Shown piece by piece: positions 35,268-45,605 of a DNA stretch of 64,000 bases; within the stretch, counting starts at the first letter, position 1; each line of letters opens with the position of its first letter. The stretch comes from Euryodendron excelsum (lineage: Eukaryota > Streptophyta > Magnoliopsida > Ericales > Pentaphylacaceae). Both the position numbers and the translations under genes were made by a program. The stretch lies in assembly GCA_033060915.1 (NCBI GenBank), contig CM065377.1:51150683-51214682 (forward strand), written 5' to 3'. The notes beneath the pieces are model-generated. The model saw nothing but the letters and a program-made list of their open reading frames with translations, made no database searches and was not told the DNA's origin.

Positions 35268-35496
35268 TAAACTTTTAATGGAGATTTGTTGTATCCATCA
35301 ATCTTACATTTGTGCTTTGTAAATTGTAGTCTTGTTTGGGCAGGGACATGTTTTTCAGTATGAATGTGAATCACTTGTTTTGGACTCTTATCACTCTGTT
35401 GTTTAAATTTGCGAAACGTGCTCAGAGTCATTTTCAAAATTTTCATTTTCGTTTCTGTGTTTTCGGAAACAAAAACAATGAATAGTTCAAAAACAC

Positions 35497-35771
35497 GGAT
35501 TTGGATTCTCTCCATTCCATAATTTGGAATGGAGATCTCCATTCCATTAATTGAGATGTTTACACGCCAGCTAACATAAAAATGAAGGGTTCAGATGAGT
35601 TGACTTAAAATTTATTTAAAAATAAATGATTTTATAGTTATATATAAGGAAATAAATTTTAATACAAAATGACATAATTTTAGTAAGACATGTGATAAGA
35701 TTACATCTAAACCATTGATTATGAAATGAAGATCTTCATTCCAAATCATGGAATTGAGAGAATTTAAATCC
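35497..35771. mobile_element. Mutator-like MITE with 9-bp target duplication
   Basis: The 275-bp element has long inverted ends of about 55 bp. The left end starts GGATTTGGATTCTCTCC, and the right end reversed starts GGATTTAAATTCTCTCA. Both arms share 'ATTCCATNATTTGGAATG'. The perfect 9-bp duplication caaaaacac flanks it (35488-35496 and 35772-35780). Long terminal inverted repeats with a 9-bp duplication define Mutator-like MITEs. It lies 230 bp after the DUF594 stop. Confidence 0.88.
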
Positions 35772-35881
35772 CAAAAACACTATCATTTACATAACGTTGC
35801 CATTTTATGGAGTGCCTTTAGAGGAAATAGTTTGCCAAACTAGTTTTCTGTTTCAGTTTTCATTTCGCAAAAGTGGATATG

Positions 35882-36115
35882 GATTTTGGGGTTGACATCT
35901 GAGTTGGATTTGCATTGCCATATGGATCTATGCATAAACCAGGATAGGCACTATGTTTCTGATAGGAGTAAGAGCAATTATTGCAGCCCAACACACACAC
36001 ACTTCAGTGTGTTCTTATGTGGACCAGCTTCCTTTATTTCTTATATTTGGATTTCAATACATAGTTTATGCCACTTATTTGGACCCTTCAACATTTTTAG
36101 ATTTGGTTTCAAAAG
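35882..36115. repeat. direct duplication, copy 1
   Basis: It aligns with 37205-37444. Shared landmarks are 'ttgcattgccatatggat', 'ctatgcataa', 'ccaggatagg', 'ggaccagcttcct' and a terminal 'ttttagatttggttt'. Copy 1 has a (CA)n patch at 35989-36001. No known element type is recognised. Confidence 0.8.
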
Positions 36116-37204
36116 GATTTCAATGCATTAAGGAAAGGAAGGGAAAAGAGAAATAAAAAATTCTCTCTTATTTTCTTTTATTTTTTAAAATAACAATTAT
36201 CTTTTCTCTTTTCTTTGGAATTAAACACGAAAAAGTTATTTTGCTTTCTCTTTCTCTGCAAAACTGAAAAAAAAAAAAAAAACCCTATGTTAAATCTATA
36301 ATTTCCTCCACTTACTTTCCCTTCTACAAGTTCAGAACACAAATTTTGTTTAGAATAGTTTTCTTGATTTTGATATCGTCTCATGAAAGCAATTTACACA
36401 TTCAAAAGAAAAGGAAAATGGTACCTAGCATTTCCTTATTCTTAAAGGTGATGTTATATCATATGAGATTTCTCTTAGATCTTTTAAACCCTATGGTCTC
36501 TCTCTCACACAAACCAAAGGAAAATCAAATTTTGTTTTATTAATACACCAACCACCAACTAGCTAAAAAAAATACATGCCACGTAAAAAACTTAGTTCAC
36601 CCATGTGGTGACATAACATGAGCTTAGACAATGGGGTGCATCATATGTAGGCAAGAAAGCAGCCTTCATAGCTGATTCCATCTGCAACTTGCTTCCGGGT
36701 AGCTTCTGATTTGCAGAAAATTCTGAAGATTCAAAAGGGCCCCTGCTTTGGAGTCGTGTGAAAAAAGCATTATATGTCAATTCAACATCAGCAAACAGTC
36801 CACGGAACAACTAAATTGCTGAGAGTACCCATCACTGTCCATTTTAAACGAAGCACCTGAAAGGAAACAACCAAAGAGTCCATTCTCAAACGGATTTAAT
36901 TAATTCTCAACTCTCTTGTCTCTTAGTCAAGAATTTGGTGATAGAAAAGCAAAGTGAAAGAAAAACTGAGACGAAAGAGAACTAGAGTTCCATATGTGCA
37001 AGACGTCTCATTGATTTCTCCTAAATACAAATTGGGTCGGGCATACTCAATGGGTGTGCCAGTTTGAGTCCAAACCCAAAATCCAACAGTTCATTCAAGC
37101 CGACCGGAGCCCACATTTCAATTGGATTCAAATTATTGTACAAGAACCAATGTAGCCTAATGCGAACCGGGTTTCTTTTTTGTCCTTTAAAATCTGGGTT
37201 TCAT

Positions 37205-37444
37205 GATTTTAAGGTTGATATTTGAGTTGAATTTGCATTGCCATATGGATCTATGCATAACCCAGGATAGGCAACTATGTCTCTGATAGGAATAGAACAA
37301 TTATTTCAGCCAAACACACAGACAGAGTGAACCTCATTCCGTTGTTATCTGGACCAGCTTCCTCTGTTTCTTCTATTTGGATTTCCTTCCATTTTTTATG
37401 CCACTGATTTGGACACTTTCAATATTTTTAGATTTGGTTTGAAA
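37205..37444. repeat. direct duplication, copy 2
   Basis: Second copy of 35882-36115 in the same orientation, about 1.3 kb downstream, with small indels and scattered substitutions. Coding potential is absent in both copies. Confidence 0.8.
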
Positions 37445-38092
37445 AAGAAGATACTAATCCTGACTAAAGGACATTAATGTCCCCGTAAGGTTTTCAGAAT
37501 CCCTCTATCTAGTAATGGCAATTTTGGATATTCAGTTCTTTCTGGATCAAATGACCATTAATTGTTTGTTTTACAATAAGTTTTAATTTCTGTCATATAA
37601 TAAATTGAGGGTATCTAAATTACAGCTTAATTAATTAATTTAAACTCTTATACATATGGTTATGAGCCCAAAGATAATGTAGCCAAGAAAATCCTTGGAC
37701 AAACGAATGTATATACTCAAATTCAGCTTGCCCTTGCCGACTTCGCCTTGAATCAAGTCAAAGTTCCCTTGGCAAAATCACTTTCCACCTCCAAATTTGC
37801 CAGTATAACCTTCCACTCACATGGAGATTCCTTCTGAGAAGTTTTTTAGGACTTCTTTTACTCCCCTATTTACTCAGCCTTGAGTCAATCGTCAATCTTT
37901 CATTCTTTATAGATACAGATTCCTTATATGTCAAGTGGCAAAAGATTCTTTTTAATTCACTTTCTTTTAGACTTTACAATCAACAATTCCACACCCATTC
38001 TTGCAAAAGCAAGGTCATCCCTGCTGCTGACTGCACTAGATAAGGTATCTGCAGATCTTTATTGACCATTTCATGGCATAAATATGATGTAT

Positions 38093-38101
38093 GTATATAT
38101 A
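38093..38101 (+). promoter_or_regulatory. TATA box, probable ENT promoter
   Basis: 'tatgTATATATAgttc' lies about 390 bp before the ENT start codon. A transcript starting ~30 bp downstream would carry a short leader exon and the 5' UTR intron whose acceptor (cattacag) is at 38473-38480. Confidence 0.4.
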
Positions 38102-38489
38102 GTTCTTTATTACCCTCTCTGCTAGCCGCATCATTGATCTAATCCTTTTATCCTTAGATTCTGGTATTTTCTTTCACCTGCTTGGCATTCTTAAAGATTT
38201 GTATCAGTTTTTAATTCTTGCATTGCTTTTCATGAATCATTGTTCTTTGGAGCTGCTGTGTTTGGGAATTTTGTATTGCATCCATCTAAATTTAGTAATT
38301 CATTTTAATGCGATGACAGCCTAATATTCTGATTAATGTTTCTTTCTTTTATTGATAATTTTTTTCCAGACACAACAATTTGAAGTAATTGTTATGATAA
38401 ATTCAGAATTGAAATCCATATACCGAGGGCGGAAAAACCCACTATAGTCAATTGAATAGTTGAATTTCTGTCATTACAGAGAAGAAGCC

Positions 38490-40950
38490 ATGATTACTGC
38501 CGATACAAGTGGAGCTCCTACCAGGCTTGAGGTTTGTGGTTACGAAACTTAGTTAATTTTATTGCTTCATGAAGGAATGGATGAAGTTTTATTAGGAGAA
38601 CATTAATTTGTGTTCTTCGTGATACTTCAGGGAAAATTTAGTGCAATGGTGGTCTGTTGGATTCTTGGGCTCGGCTCCCTTGTCTCGTGGAACAGTATGT
38701 TGACGATAGGAGACTACTACTATGCATTGTTCCCGGTATGTAGCCCATAGTTAATTTTCCATTTTCCCATCCTTTATTTAGCTGATCTTCTGTTTTTTTC
38801 TGAATTATGATTCTTGAAATCATAAATTATTATGTTGTTTTAGTGGATTTGTGAACTGATTATTAGAGTCTGAAACGATTCTAAATATTTCTTCCCATTT
38901 ACAGTAAGTAATCACAGACATTATCAGCAATAGCTTAATCATATGGACTAAGTTGAAATTTTTTTTGTATATCTTGTTCCTCGCTTTTTTTGAGGCAGCT
39001 ATCAAAAGTTGAATGTTCACAAAATAGTTCCCGGAATCTCATTCTTTAATGGGTTTGCAGTAGTAAATAGTAATTCATTTGATGTTTCTGTTTCTCTTAC
39101 GTTGAAGACATACCATCCTTCAAGGGTACTTACTCTCGTTTATCAACCCTTTGCGCTCGGAACAATGGCAATACTGGCATATAATGAGTCGAAGATAGAT
39201 ACAAGGCGGCGTAACTTGACTGGATACATCCTTTTCTTCCTAAGTACTTTGGCTCTCCTAGTTGTAAGTGCTGCCATTACTTGTGTTTTGCCTCTTTTTA
39301 ACTCACCATTGTTCAACAATACAAATCAGAAAACATTTCCCTTTCACTTTGACAGTTGGATTTAGGCACTTCAGGGAAGGGAGGAATTGGAAATTATATC
39401 GGTATATGCATCATTGTTGCGGCTTTTGGAGTTGCAGATGCCCATGTTCAAGGTGGGATGGTAGGAGACCTATCCTTCATGTGCCCTGAGTTCATCCAAG
39501 TAAGCATTTGGTGTGACATTTATAGTTTTTTCTTCTTTTGTTTGACTGTTGTTGCTTTCATTTCTAGCTATTTGAGTTAAATTGCTAGCTTCATGAATAC
39601 ACTTGTAATGAAATTTGCAGTCATTCCTAGCTGGTTTGGCTGCATCAGGGGCTCTAACCTCTGCCTTGAGGCTGATGACAAAAGCAGCCTTTGAAAAATC
39701 TGATAATGGTCTTCGCAGGGGAGTTAGTATGTAAATTTCCTCAAAATTTTAGATGAACTTTTTGGATTTGAATCAGTATTTGTTGAATGTTTTTTTGTCT
39801 GAATTGTTGCCTAGTTATTGGTTCACTCATCTTACAAGTTTCTACTGTCATAAATTGCTTAGTATCCCTGTCGATTATTCGTTCTATACTGTCTTTTTGC
39901 AGTGTTATTCCTAGCAATCTCTACATTCTTTGAGTTTCTATGCATTTTACTGTATGCATTCATCTTCCCAAAGCTACCAATTGTGAAGTTCTACCGCTCA
40001 AAGGCAGCCTCGGAAGGATCAAAAACTGTTTCAGCAGACCTTGCTGCTGCTGGCATCCAAACAGAAGAAAGCCAAGGAGTATAACAAACTTTCTCTAGAT
40101 TCATAGAACAAATTTACTTGAGGAAGTTTCATGATATCAAACTTTAAAACAGATTTTGGCATCTATGCAGGCCGAAGCTGGTGATAAACAACAGCAGCGG
40201 TTGAGCAACAATCAATTGTTCTTTCAGAACATAGATTATGCATTAGACTTGTATTTAATCTATGTCCTGACTTTGTCAATTTTCCCCGGTTTCTTATTCG
40301 AAAACACTGGATCACACCATTTGGGCTCATGGTAAGTGGTGTGCACCAGAGATATGGTTGCTTCCATGATTCCTAGTTAAAGGAGTTTATCTGAAAGCAA
40401 CAAAAATAGCTCTGAGAATAACATTCTGATACTTAGAAAATCATCTAAACACGAGTATTAGAAATTATAATCACAATCCCTTCTAATCTTTCAGGTATGC
40501 ACTTGTTCTGATAGCAATGTACAATGTCTGGGATCTGATATCGCGATACATTCCCCTCCTCCGAGTCCTTAAGTTGGAATCCCGGAAAGGACTTCTACTC
40601 GCAACATTGTTTCGTTTGTTGCTCATCCCTGCATTCTACTTCACTGCAAAATATGGAGATCAGGGATGGATGATAATGCTCACATCCTTCTTGGGGTTAA
40701 CAAATGGCTATCTCACCGTTTGTGTCCTCACAGCAGCTCCCAAAGGCTACAAGGTTAGTTAAAATTAGTCCATAATGTCTAGTTAAATTCAACTATTTCT
40801 CCTCATAAAAATTATTGAGTTCTTGTTCATATGCAGGGTCCAGAGCAAAACGCATTGGGTAATCTGCTAGTGTTATGTCTTCTAGCCGGCATATTTTCAG
40901 GGGTTGCTCTTGACTGGTTGTGGCTTATCGGCAGTAATCAGCAGTTTTAA
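38490..40950 (+). CDS. ENT: equilibrative nucleoside transporter (plant ENT3/4/6/7 type)
   Basis: Nine coding exons join in phase: 38490-38531, 38631-38735, 39108-39263, 39356-39499, 39621-39726, 39903-40078, 40171-40331, 40495-40753 and 40837-40950. All have GT/AG borders, giving 420 residues, the family's usual length. The protein begins MITADTSGAPTRLEGKFSAM. It contains the ENT hallmarks LGLGSLVSWNSMLT (first membrane helix), ALGTMAILAYNESKIDTRRR, FGVADAHVQGGMVGDLSFM, FPGFLFENTG, WDLISRY and LGLTNGYLTVC, consistent with 11 membrane helices and a large polar loop around 240-275. ENT proteins move nucleosides across the plasma membrane, in plants often with protons. An intron in the 5' leader ends at 38480, ten bases before the ATG. 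Every exon is open and no disabling change is seen. Plant family members are too similar to name the exact orthologue. Confidence 0.95.
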
Positions 40951-43900
40951 AGGGCCAGGTTGGGGCTGTCTACTTCTTGATCTTGTCAAGTAAAGTCAGT
41001 TCTTCAGGCTTGATTAACTTCTTCTCAACTTGGATATATATGAAACAGGAGAGCCTTGAACTGTGATTAGGCTCAGCAGACGAAACTGTGATCATCCTCA
41101 TTTTATTGTGATACAATCCCATCCTTCACAGTGATTTGGTGTTCTATAATTTCATGAGTCATCGCTTCTTTGTAATGTATTTACGACTTGATCTATGAAT
41201 CTGTATTTAGATGTTCACAACAGAAGCTTTATGGAGTATTTCAGGCAATAGTGGTGGTTGGGTTACCAAATGAAATTGGAGAAACAGATCTGGATTTATT
41301 AACAGAAAAGCAAAGGAAAAGAAAAAGAAAAAAGATGAGGGAAAGAGAACAAAGTGAAAGAGAATTTATTCTCTTTTTTCTCACTTTTTTTTTTCCTCTT
41401 TTCCACCACCCCTAATTTGCCACCTCTAACCACTGGATAGATGTAATCCTTAGCACAGGTATCAATTAAGCACAAAATGCACGAGTAGACATAGAATGTT
41501 TGGGTCTGCGCTTCATCCCAGGGTCCGGTCTTATTCCATTAGGGTAACCTGTGCGGCGGGTTTACAGTGATTACTTTTCTCACTATCGTTCATTCAATCA
41601 CCAATATTTAGCATTATACAGCTCTTTTGCAAGAATGAAACATCAAAAAATACTAGCTTCTGCCAATCTTCAGGCCAGGACTGACATGCATGGAGCAATT
41701 GATGAGAAATTTGCCCTGTTAACTCCATTTTTATAAGAGGAATAGTAAAATACACATTAAATAGCAGAATCTTGGATCGTAACGATCTTTCTGAGGTTTC
41801 AAAATCAACATAAATATATTATCAATTTATCTTTATTATTATTTTTTTCTTTTGAAAAGTGGACAAAATTAACGAAAAATTGGCCAGATTGGCTATGGCT
41901 CTCATTTTCAGACAAGTCATACTAAAATTGATCTCGAAATTAACAATTTCAGCCATTCAATATTTTGACCATACGAAATGATGGTGGTGAAAAGTCTTTC
42001 TATAAATTGTCTTAGCAAAAAATGATCAAATCAAATGGTAAAGAACTCATCAAATCTTGTTTATACGACCTCTAGTGTATCAACAAATTTTCTTATACTG
42101 TGTTTGAATATCGAATTTATCAAGAAAAAAGACAAAAAAAAATGTGAGAAAAGATAACAAAAATAAAAAGTATTTTTATTCTCTTTTTTTTCACATTTTC
42201 TTTTTTCTTTGTTTTTTTCTTGACAAATCTACATTTCAAACATAGCATTAAAGTGACATGATATTGCTGGAAGTGTGATAAGCAACCCTATATGAACTGT
42301 CGTTTCGGCGCCTCTCGAATTCATAAGAACTGGAGATCCTCCAGATCAAAATTAATGAATATGAAATTGTTTAAGGTAACTAAAAATTTAAATTAAACCT
42401 AAAACAAATTAAAAATCCTACAACAAACTACATTTTTATGGACTGAAATATAAGTGTCGAGTGGCGGTATGTGTCTAAGTACGTATCGGATTAGTCTATT
42501 TTCTATGTTTATGAATGTCATGACACCGCCAAATGTTCATATTTTTTAATATATATATATATATATTATTTTTTACAATAAAAATAATATTTTGTAAGTG
42601 CTATAGAATATTTTGGGCATAGTGTGAGACTTTTATGTATATTATATTGTAAACTCCATTTATTAGTATATGACGAACACATCCATGCCCAAACTCTTAT
42701 TTAACTGTTCAGTTTTCGACACAGGTCATACATTTAAGAAGAGTTTATGTAACATAAACAGTCACATATCATTTCTCATCGACGTAACTGCATTTTCTTA
42801 CTTACCAAATACGATTAGCAATTGGGTCCTAAATGTGGTGAGAAAAGATGTTGGTTGTAGCATTTTTTAAACAAATTAAGATATGAGTAATACTATTCAA
42901 ACAAAAAATTTATACAAAAAATTTTATTTATAATGATGTGTCTAAATGAAAGCATTTCTAAAACAAACTATCCATTATAATCACGTTTTAATTATAAAAC
43001 TACTACTGCTACATTATTCTTGTGAGAGTTTTTGTACAAATTTTCAGTTTTCCTCATAAATGTATTTTGGACTAATGTGTTAAAAGTCTTCAAGCTCAAA
43101 ATGACTTCGCAATTTGTAAACCATTTATTTTGAACAAATCAAGAATCCCTAAATTCTTGGTTAAACTACCATTTCTGTGGATAAAAACGAAGTCAGTTTC
43201 CAAATTCAAATTAGTGTTCAGTATTTTTCTTGGAATGAAAGCAGTTATTTTGACAGTTAAAGAGTTCGATGGTCAACAACTTGTGATGACATACTTGCAC
43301 TCTCTTCTCAAGCAAACCCCCCTCTCTCTCTATGTATATATATTCATGCAGTGCTCATGCGTTTTAAGAAACTCTTACGTGAAGAAACCTTTTAAGTAGT
43401 TCCTGAAAAGAATATTCTCAACCATTTTCTCGTTTCTGGGTATCCAAACGTTGCCTTGTTCGTGTGATATTCTGAAAGTATCTTGCTTTCTGCATATGTA
43501 TTGCTTTCTCTATGCTCCAACTATTCACGTATGAATGCACATGACGATATACGTATATACTTATAACTTCCTATGATCATAGAAAAAGATGGTCTTAATC
43601 CGCCATTTTGCTTAGAAACGCTCTCATCATTGTCTTCGAAGGTTTAATTCTCTAGTTGCTTTTTCTCCGTACAATTCATTCTTTTTCCTTCCTGTTGTTT
43701 TAATGGTTTTACACTGGCGTTCATTTTTTCAAATGTATTTAATCTGATTTTACTTTGATTTTCTTGTACATTCTTCAACCCTTTCGATCTGTATGTACAA
43801 AAGCTTCGCATTAGCATAAAGAATTTTCATTTTTAAACTTACTGAAGTATATATAATTTCATAAAACTACCCAATAGTCACCTTTTCCCTGCAAAATTTT

Positions 43901-43960
43901 CTTTTATTTTGCATGACCGCTGTTGTTTGATTTTATCATCAATTTTTTTCATTGTCTAGA
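40951..43960. other. spacer after the ENT gene
   Basis: No coding exon is supported. It includes the ENT 3' UTR (to about 41200), purine/pyrimidine tracts at 41310-41400, a Tourist-like foldback element (42096-42247) and an (AT)n run (42548-42567). The segment 41489-41565 resembles 45595-45660 (shared 'gaatgttt', 'attcca(t/c)taggnta', 'tgtgcgg'), which suggests a second copy of the SINE-like repeat described at 44822. Confidence 0.5.
42096..42247. mobile_element. Tourist-like foldback MITE
   Basis: The 152-bp inverted-repeat element has arms TACTGTGTTTGAATATCG and, reversed from the right end, TGCTATGTTTGAAATGTAG. Purine-rich to pyrimidine-rich symmetry runs right to the centre (about 42172). 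It is flanked on both sides by TTA (42093-42095, 42248-42250), the target duplication of PIF/Harbinger (Tourist) elements. It is related to the copies at 58696 and 46907. Confidence 0.7.
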
Positions 43961-43969
43961 TATATAAAT
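43961..43969 (+). promoter_or_regulatory. TATA box of the RNase H-like gene
   Basis: TATATAAAT lies 48-56 bases before the ATG at 44017, with only a (GA)n run between. Transcription would start inside or just before that run. Confidence 0.6.
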
Positions 43970-43973
43970 CAAT

Positions 43974-43978
<5 letters not shown>

Positions 43979-44014
<36 letters not shown>
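43979..44014 (+). repeat. (GA)n microsatellite in the leader of the RNase H-like gene
   Basis: About 17 uninterrupted GA units end two bases before the start codon. GA/CT runs are frequent in plant core promoters and 5' leaders. Confidence 0.9.
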
Positions 44015-44015
<1 letters not shown>

Positions 44016-44016
44016 G

Positions 44017-44622
44017 ATGCTGAGCATTTCCAATATTATGAGATGTCAAAGGCTAACACAAAGCCCAGTTCGAGTTTTGATTATCAGAAACTGGCATAAG
44101 GAACCTATTCAAGTGGCCTGGGAAAAACCTGAAATCGGCTGGACAAAGTTAAACTTTGATGGCTCCTGCAAAGGCAAGACAGGCAAGGCAAGCATCGGAG
44201 GGGTATTCAGGAACCACAAGGCCGAGTTTTTGCTTGGTTACGCTGAATCCATAGGAAGAACCACCAGCACCATAGCCGAATTGGCAGCTCTTCGAAGAGG
44301 CCTAGAATTGGTACTTGAAAATGGCTGGAATGATGTGTGGCTTGAAGGAGATTCCAAGACATTGGTTGAGATAATTGCAGAGAGGAGACTTGTTAAATGT
44401 GGAGAAGCCCAAAGGCATGTCAGTCATATAAATCTAATGATACCATCGCTAAACAACTGCATTGTAACTCATATTTATAGGGAAGGTAATAGAGCTGCTG
44501 ATAAATTTGCACAAATGGGTCACCAGTTGAAGAAGCCTGAGATTTGGTACGTTCCTCCTTACCAAGTCCGAAACATTATGCATGAAGATGCAGAGGGGAA
44601 GGGTGTTCTTCGCAGACGATGA
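44017..44622 (+). CDS. RNase H-like (RVT_3) domain protein, single exon
   Basis: 201 residues. The RVT_3-type RNase H fold spans about 42-168, with all four acidic catalytic positions present: D48 (NFDGSC), E88 (IAELAAL), D112 (LEGDSKTL) and D162 (NRAADKFA). This family cleaves RNA in RNA:DNA hybrids; plant copies are numerous and mostly uncharacterised. The first 28 residues have several Arg, many Ser and no acidic residue, so organelle targeting is possible. It stands alone with its own TATA box and leader, has no RT or integrase next to it and no disabling change. It therefore looks like a working host gene, perhaps derived long ago from a LINE-type RNase H. Stop TGA is at 44620-44622. Confidence 0.85.
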   Translation: MLSISNIMRCQRLTQSPVRVLIIRNWHKEPIQVAWEKPEIGWTKLNFDGSCKGKTGKASIGGVFRNHKAEFLLGYAESIGRTTSTIAELAALRRGLELVLENGWNDVWLEGDSKTLVEIIAERRLVKCGEAQRHVSHINLMIPSLNNCIVTHIYREGNRAADKFAQMGHQLKKPEIWYVPPYQVRNIMHEDAEGKGVLRRR

Positions 44623-44821
44623 AGCGGAATCTGATATTTCTGTACTGTTTTGGTTTGAGATGCTCGATTTTCAGGCATCTTGGTGAATATAATAGCAGTG
44701 TAGGTAGGTTATATTCTTTATTTGATGTTGTGTATTAAGGATTCAAATTGTTCATGTAAATAGTGTCTATGAAATGTAAATAATAAATTACAGCTGCACC
44801 AATTATTTCTGTACTTTTATT

Positions 44822-44968
44822 TATTTATTTTTTTTTTGAGGATAAGAAATATCTCTAAGGCAGGGCCGAGTTGCCCTCGAACCCGGAATGCCTGTAATCA
44901 CCAGCAAGCTATGGGCATCAATTATGCTCTGAGCGTGCCAAGTGAAACCCGAACCAAGAATGTTTAGT
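44822..44968 (-). repeat. tRNA-like SINE candidate, minus strand
   Basis: On the minus strand the sequence has an A-box match (TAGCTTGCTGG, 44911-44901), a B-box match (GGTTCGAGGGC, 44883-44873) 17 bases later, and an A-rich tail (44838-44822). The upstream part seems to continue across the LINE insertion at 45606-45660. Boundaries are uncertain; a 7-bp repeat caattat (44800, 44919) is too short to trust. Confidence 0.4.
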
Positions 44969-45592
44969 TTTACACTTAGGGAAAAGTCGAGCCTCCAGAT
45001 TGGAGATACTTCGTGTGTGCTTTCTTGTGCTCCGGTTGAGTCTTTGGATCATCTATATTTTGATATTCAGTGATAAGGCAGATTTGGACAGCTGTTAAAA
45101 ATTGGTTGGGCCTGTCTTAGGCATTATCAACTATTAAAGCGGCTGCTAAGTAGATCATCAAATAAGTTAGAGGCACAGGTCTACAGGCCATTGCAAAGAA
45201 AAATGGGTTTTCTGCCACTGTTTACCTTGTTTGGGAAGTCCGGAATGCCAAATTATTTGAGGGCAGAGTCACTCATCCCTCGGCCATCATTCGCAACATC
45301 AAGATACAAGTATACAGGGTCCTTCATGCTTCTTTTCTGAATTTTAGAGAGCTGTGACGGGGCTGTATTCTTGTTGCTAATTTATTTCTGGTTTGGTCAG
45401 CTTTAATAGTTGGCTTTTTGTGTTCTGGTCATATGTAATGGCCGTATTGGCCTTTTTGCCTTCTATTTCTCTTTGAGTTTTAGCTATGGTTTGTTTGCTT
45501 GGCCTTAGCCTTTGTTGCTCATGGATACTCCCAAAGCCTTGGACATTCTCTAGTCTATTAAATTTATTTATTGATCCAAAAAAAAAAAAAAA
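44969..45592 (+). mobile_element. 5'-truncated L1-type LINE with poly(A) tail
   Basis: It is flanked by the perfect 13-bp duplication aagaatgtttagt (44956-44968 and 45593-45605) and ends in about 17 A. The interior reads, in one frame, SCAPVESLDHLYFDIQ (the zf-RVT tail of LINE ORF2), then after stops KNGFSATVYLVWEVRNAKLFEGR and VTHPSAIIRNIKIQVYRVL, the typical C-terminal end of plant L1 ORF2. The 624-bp length means nearly all of the element was lost at insertion. Three or more stops are present. Confidence 0.92.
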
Positions 45593-45605
45593 AAGAATGT
45601 TTAGT

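Larger units (their letters stand above)
35268..38489. other. spacer between the DUF4220 gene and the ENT gene
   Basis: It contains a Mutator-like MITE (35497-35771), a direct duplication (35882-36115 and 37205-37444) and A/T-rich tracts (36180-36290). No coding exon is supported. A TATATAT box at about 38093-38101, followed by a leader with an intron ending at 38480, is the likely ENT promoter. Confidence 0.5.

Noticed and set aside
36592..36810. Minus-strand 72-codon frame (FTRLQSRGPFESSEF..)
   Set aside because: It looks more protein-like than its surroundings, but I recognise no family and see no matching exons; it may be a fragment of an unknown transcript.
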